64,000 nucleotides of DNA from Saprospiraceae bacterium (GTDB taxonomy: Bacteria; Bacteroidota; Bacteroidia; Chitinophagales; Saprospiraceae). Both the position numbers and the translations under genes were made by a program. Positions 61,945 to 64,000 of this stretch are shown piece by piece; the stretch's first letter is position 1, and every line of letters starts with the position of its first letter. The notes below the pieces were generated by a model that had not been told where the DNA came from, did not search any database, and saw nothing but the letters and a program-made list of their open reading frames with translations. The DNA is taken from the NCBI GenBank assembly GCA_022842725.1, contig JALHOZ010000002.1, forward strand, positions 124,001 through 188,000, written 5' to 3'.

Positions 61945-62369
61945 TTTTTACCATTAAGGGTAGTAAGTTTTACCACTGAGGGTACTAAGTGGTAAAATCG
62001 AATCTTGTGTAATGTTTAACTGTTTAATTGTTTAAGGTTTAATTGTGTAATGTTTAACTGTTTAATTGTTTAAGGTTTAAATGTTTAATTGTTTAAGGTT
62101 TAAATGTTTAAGGTTTAAATGTTTAAGGTGTAAAGTAAGTCTCACTTTTATAAACATTAAAAATTCAACATTCAACAATCTGTGCCCTTAGTGGTAAAAA
62201 TCGAATCTTGTGTAGAGTTTAGAGTTTAAGGTGTAAAGTGTAAAGTATGTCTCACTTTTATAAACATTAAACATTAAACGTTCAACAATCAACAATCAAC
62301 AATCAACAATCAACAATCAACATTCAACGTTCAACATTCAACCTCTCCGTGTCCTTAGTGGTTAAAAAA
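61945..62369. repeat. composite repeat array before the epimerase
   Basis: Order: ACCATTAAGG/ACCACTGAGG units, TTAGTGGTAAAATCGAATCTTG-type boundary near 61989, TTTAACTG/TTTAAGG units to 62125, core (AAAGTAAGTCTCACTTTTA, 62132-62150), ATTCAAC units, then a second complete copy (62183-62293) nearly identical to 44327-44432. Further CAACAATCAAC units follow, and a last GTGTCCTTAGTGGTTAAAA at 62349-62367. No gene is seen in 61909-62379. Confidence 0.94.
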
Positions 62370-62379
62370 TAAAATTAAA

Positions 62380-63342
62380 TTGACAAGTAATACAAACATC
62401 CTCGTCACCGGTGGTGCCGGTTTCATCGGGTCTAATCTCGTCAGAGCATTATTGACGGACGAAAGAGTCCAAAAAGTGCGGGTTTTGGATAATCTGGCTA
62501 CAGGTTTCCGGGAGAATCTGTCGGAGTTTGAGGTTCATCCTAAGTTTGAATTTATGGAAGGAGATATCCGGGATTTTGACACCTGCCTCAAAGCATGTGA
62601 AGGGATACACCTTGTTTCACATCAGGCAGCTTTGGGTTCCGTTCCGAGAAGTATCAAAGACCCGTTGACCACCCATGAGGTAAATATTACGGGAACGCTC
62701 AACATTTTTCAGGCGGCATTGCAGCAGGGAGTAAAAAGAGTGGTTTTTGCAGCGTCATCATCCACCTATGGTGATAGTCCCGGACTGCCAAAGGTGGAAG
62801 ACAAAATCGGAAAACCTTTGTCTCCATATGCGGTCACCAAATACGTCAACGAATTGTATGCTGATGTTTTTGCAAGGACCTACGGAATTGAATACATCGG
62901 TCTTAGGTATTTTAACGTCTATGGACCCAAACAAGATCCGAACGGTGCCTATGCAGCCGTGATTCCTTTGTTTTTTAAAGCTGCCTTGGAAAACAAAGCG
63001 CCAACTATCAATGGAGACGGTACAAACAGTCGCGATTTTACTTATGTGGACAATGCGGTGGAAGCCAACCTTCTGAGTCTTTTTACAGACAACCAGGAAG
63101 CTGTCAACCAGATTTATAATGTTGCCTGTGGTGAAAGAACCAGCCTCAATCAGCTTTGGGACATGATCAAAGAAGTGACAGGATGTAGTTTGCCGGCAAA
63201 CCATGGTCCAAATAGGAACGGCGATATACCGCACAGTCTGGCAGATGTAGGAAAGGCAAAGGAGTTGTTGAGGTATGAGGGCAAAATTAATATTAAGAAT
63301 GGTTTAAAAAAAGCATTCTCATTTTATAAAACCAGTTTGTAG
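62380..63342 (+). CDS. wbpP: UDP-HexNAc 4-epimerase, WbpP/TviC type
   Basis: This extended short-chain dehydrogenase of 320 residues interconverts UDP-GlcNAc(A) and UDP-GalNAc(A). NILVTGGAGFIGSNLV binds NAD, VVFAASSSTYGDSPGLPK has the catalytic Ser region and SPYAVTKYVNELYA has Tyr/Lys. LRYFNVYGPKQDPNGAYAAVIP is typical of the WbpP branch. With the TviB/WbpO-type dehydrogenase at 6430 it would give UDP-GalNAcA. The start is TTG. A paralogous 3' scrap lies at 5191-5484. Its C-terminal block (NHGPNRNGDIPHSLADVGKA) is the part that the scrap shares. Confidence 0.92.
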   Translation: MTSNTNILVTGGAGFIGSNLVRALLTDERVQKVRVLDNLATGFRENLSEFEVHPKFEFMEGDIRDFDTCLKACEGIHLVSHQAALGSVPRSIKDPLTTHEVNITGTLNIFQAALQQGVKRVVFAASSSTYGDSPGLPKVEDKIGKPLSPYAVTKYVNELYADVFARTYGIEYIGLRYFNVYGPKQDPNGAYAAVIPLFFKAALENKAPTINGDGTNSRDFTYVDNAVEANLLSLFTDNQEAVNQIYNVACGERTSLNQLWDMIKEVTGCSLPANHGPNRNGDIPHSLADVGKAKELLRYEGKINIKNGLKKAFSFYKTSL

Positions 63343-63395
63343 TTTAATAAAAATTTATTTACTTTTTTATAAATAATTAATACTAAAATGCTTCT

Positions 63396-64000
63396 ATGAG
63401 TTCTAATAGTCCACAAAAAGTTATGATTATAGCTGAGGCAGGAGTGAATCATAACGGAGATTTAGATTTAGCTAAAAAGCTGGTGGATGTGGCCGCAGAG
63501 GCAGGAGTTGACTATGTGAAATTTCAGACATTTAAAGCGGAAAAACTTGTAAGCCATTCAGCAATAAAAGCCGACTATCAAATTAGAAATACAGGAAATC
63601 AAGCTGAGTCACAACTTGATATGTTGAAGAATCTGGAACTTACAAAAGAAGATCATCATAAACTGATTTCTTACTGTAAAAGTAAAAACATCGAATTTTT
63701 TTCTACCGCATTTGATGATGACAGCCTTGATTTTCTGAATGAACTAGGTCTGCCTTTATTTAAAGTTCCATCAGGTGAAATCACAAATTTGCCTTATTTA
63801 CAAAAAATGGCGGGTTTTGGAAAACCGGTAATACTTTCTACAGGTATGTCTACTCAACAAGAGGTCGAAAATGCTTTTGAGGTACTTATCGAAGCGGGTT
63901 TAAAAAAATCAGACATTACCATATTACATTGTAATACTGAATATCCTACGCCGATGGAAGATGTCAACCTTAATGCAATGAATTCAATGCAACAATACTT
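63396..64000 (+). CDS. neuB: nonulosonic acid synthase, second NeuB (3' end cut by the window)
   Basis: The first 201 codons are visible from ATG 63396. The barrel opens MIIAEAGVNHNGDLDLAKKL, the common NeuB/LegI/PseI form with NHNG, then VDYVKFQTFKAEKLVS, FKVPSGEITNLPYLQ, VILSTGMSTQQEVE and ILHCNTEYPTP. It differs from the first synthase (AQAHEG opening) and so probably makes a different nine-carbon acid, for example legionaminic-type from a 6-deoxy precursor; which one cannot be decided here. It follows the wbpP-type epimerase by 53 bases with no repeat array between them. Confidence 0.92.
   Translation, partial: MSSNSPQKVMIIAEAGVNHNGDLDLAKKLVDVAAEAGVDYVKFQTFKAEKLVSHSAIKADYQIRNTGNQAESQLDMLKNLELTKEDHHKLISYCKSKNIEFFSTAFDDDSLDFLNELGLPLFKVPSGEITNLPYLQKMAGFGKPVILSTGMSTQQEVENAFEVLIEAGLKKSDITILHCNTEYPTPMEDVNLNAMNSMQQY

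Overview
The window is 64 kb of a Bacteroidota chromosome, probably an environmental lineage near Saprospiria or Chitinophagia. The grounds are a type IX secretion (T9SS) C-terminal sorting domain on a giant secreted protein, promoter-like TAnnTTTG boxes with an upstream TTTG, four-helix-bundle (S23/IVS type) genes, frequent TTG/GTG starts and AT-rich DNA. The finer placement is inference. Every gene I support is on the + strand, and almost all belong to one surface-polysaccharide (O-antigen or capsule) locus.

Layout. 1-7.7 kb: rmlB (5' end cut), a small ORF, a Wzz-like protein, a four-helix-bundle gene, a wlbB-type acetyltransferase, rmlA, ribA, two gene remnants, a DUF433/PIN-like toxin-antitoxin pair and a tviB/wbpO-type UDP-HexNAc dehydrogenase. 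8-15.5 kb: an outer-membrane barrel protein, then a Wza/Wzc/CpsB-like export and control set (PHP phosphatase, polysaccharide-export lipoprotein, tyrosine autokinase) interleaved with a second four-helix-bundle gene, an AAA/DUF4143 ATPase and dense short-repeat arrays. 15.9-44.2 kb: a repeat-free 28 kb biosynthetic cassette. It holds neuB-neuC-neuA, an amidotransferase-HisF-HisH triad, two hexapeptide acetyltransferases, a flippase, an asparagine-synthase-like amidotransferase, glycosyltransferases, a nucleotidyltransferase-kinase/HAD/nucleotidyltransferase module, a Wzy-like polymerase, a CapK-like ligase, a second HisH-HisF-amidotransferase triad, a WbuB-like transferase, a WbpV-like reductase, an acyltransferase and a WecA/WbpL-like initiating transferase. 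44.2-57 kb: repeats, a sugar-transferase remnant and a 3,910-residue beta-helix/Ig/FN3/T9SS protein. 57.3-64 kb: wlbA, a UDP-GlcNAc 2-epimerase, a PglF/WbpM-like 4,6-dehydratase, a wbpP-type epimerase and the start of a second neuB.

How it works together (inference from families). RmlA/RmlB make dTDP-4-keto-6-deoxyglucose. TviB plus WbpP, or TviB plus WlbA/WlbB/2-epimerase, make N-acetylated uronic acids. The PglF-like enzyme and the WbpV-like reductase make 6-deoxy HexNAc. NeuC/NeuB/NeuA make a CMP-nonulosonic acid, and the two amidotransferase triads probably add acetamidino groups to two different sugars. The WecA-like enzyme starts the unit on lipid, the glycosyltransferases extend it, the flippase and Wzy process it, and the Wzz/Wza/Wzc/CpsB proteins control length and export.

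The most unusual feature is an intergenic repeat system. TTTAATG-type arrays, a quasi-palindromic core (AAAGTAAGTCTCACTTT), CATTCAAC-type arrays and AGTGYCCTTAGTGGTAAAA units recur in the same order between genes, run into gene ends so that they supply stop codons, and bracket the 28 kb cassette. Paralogous gene scraps (wlbA 5' end, wbpP 3' end, a sugar transferase) mark past cassette exchange.
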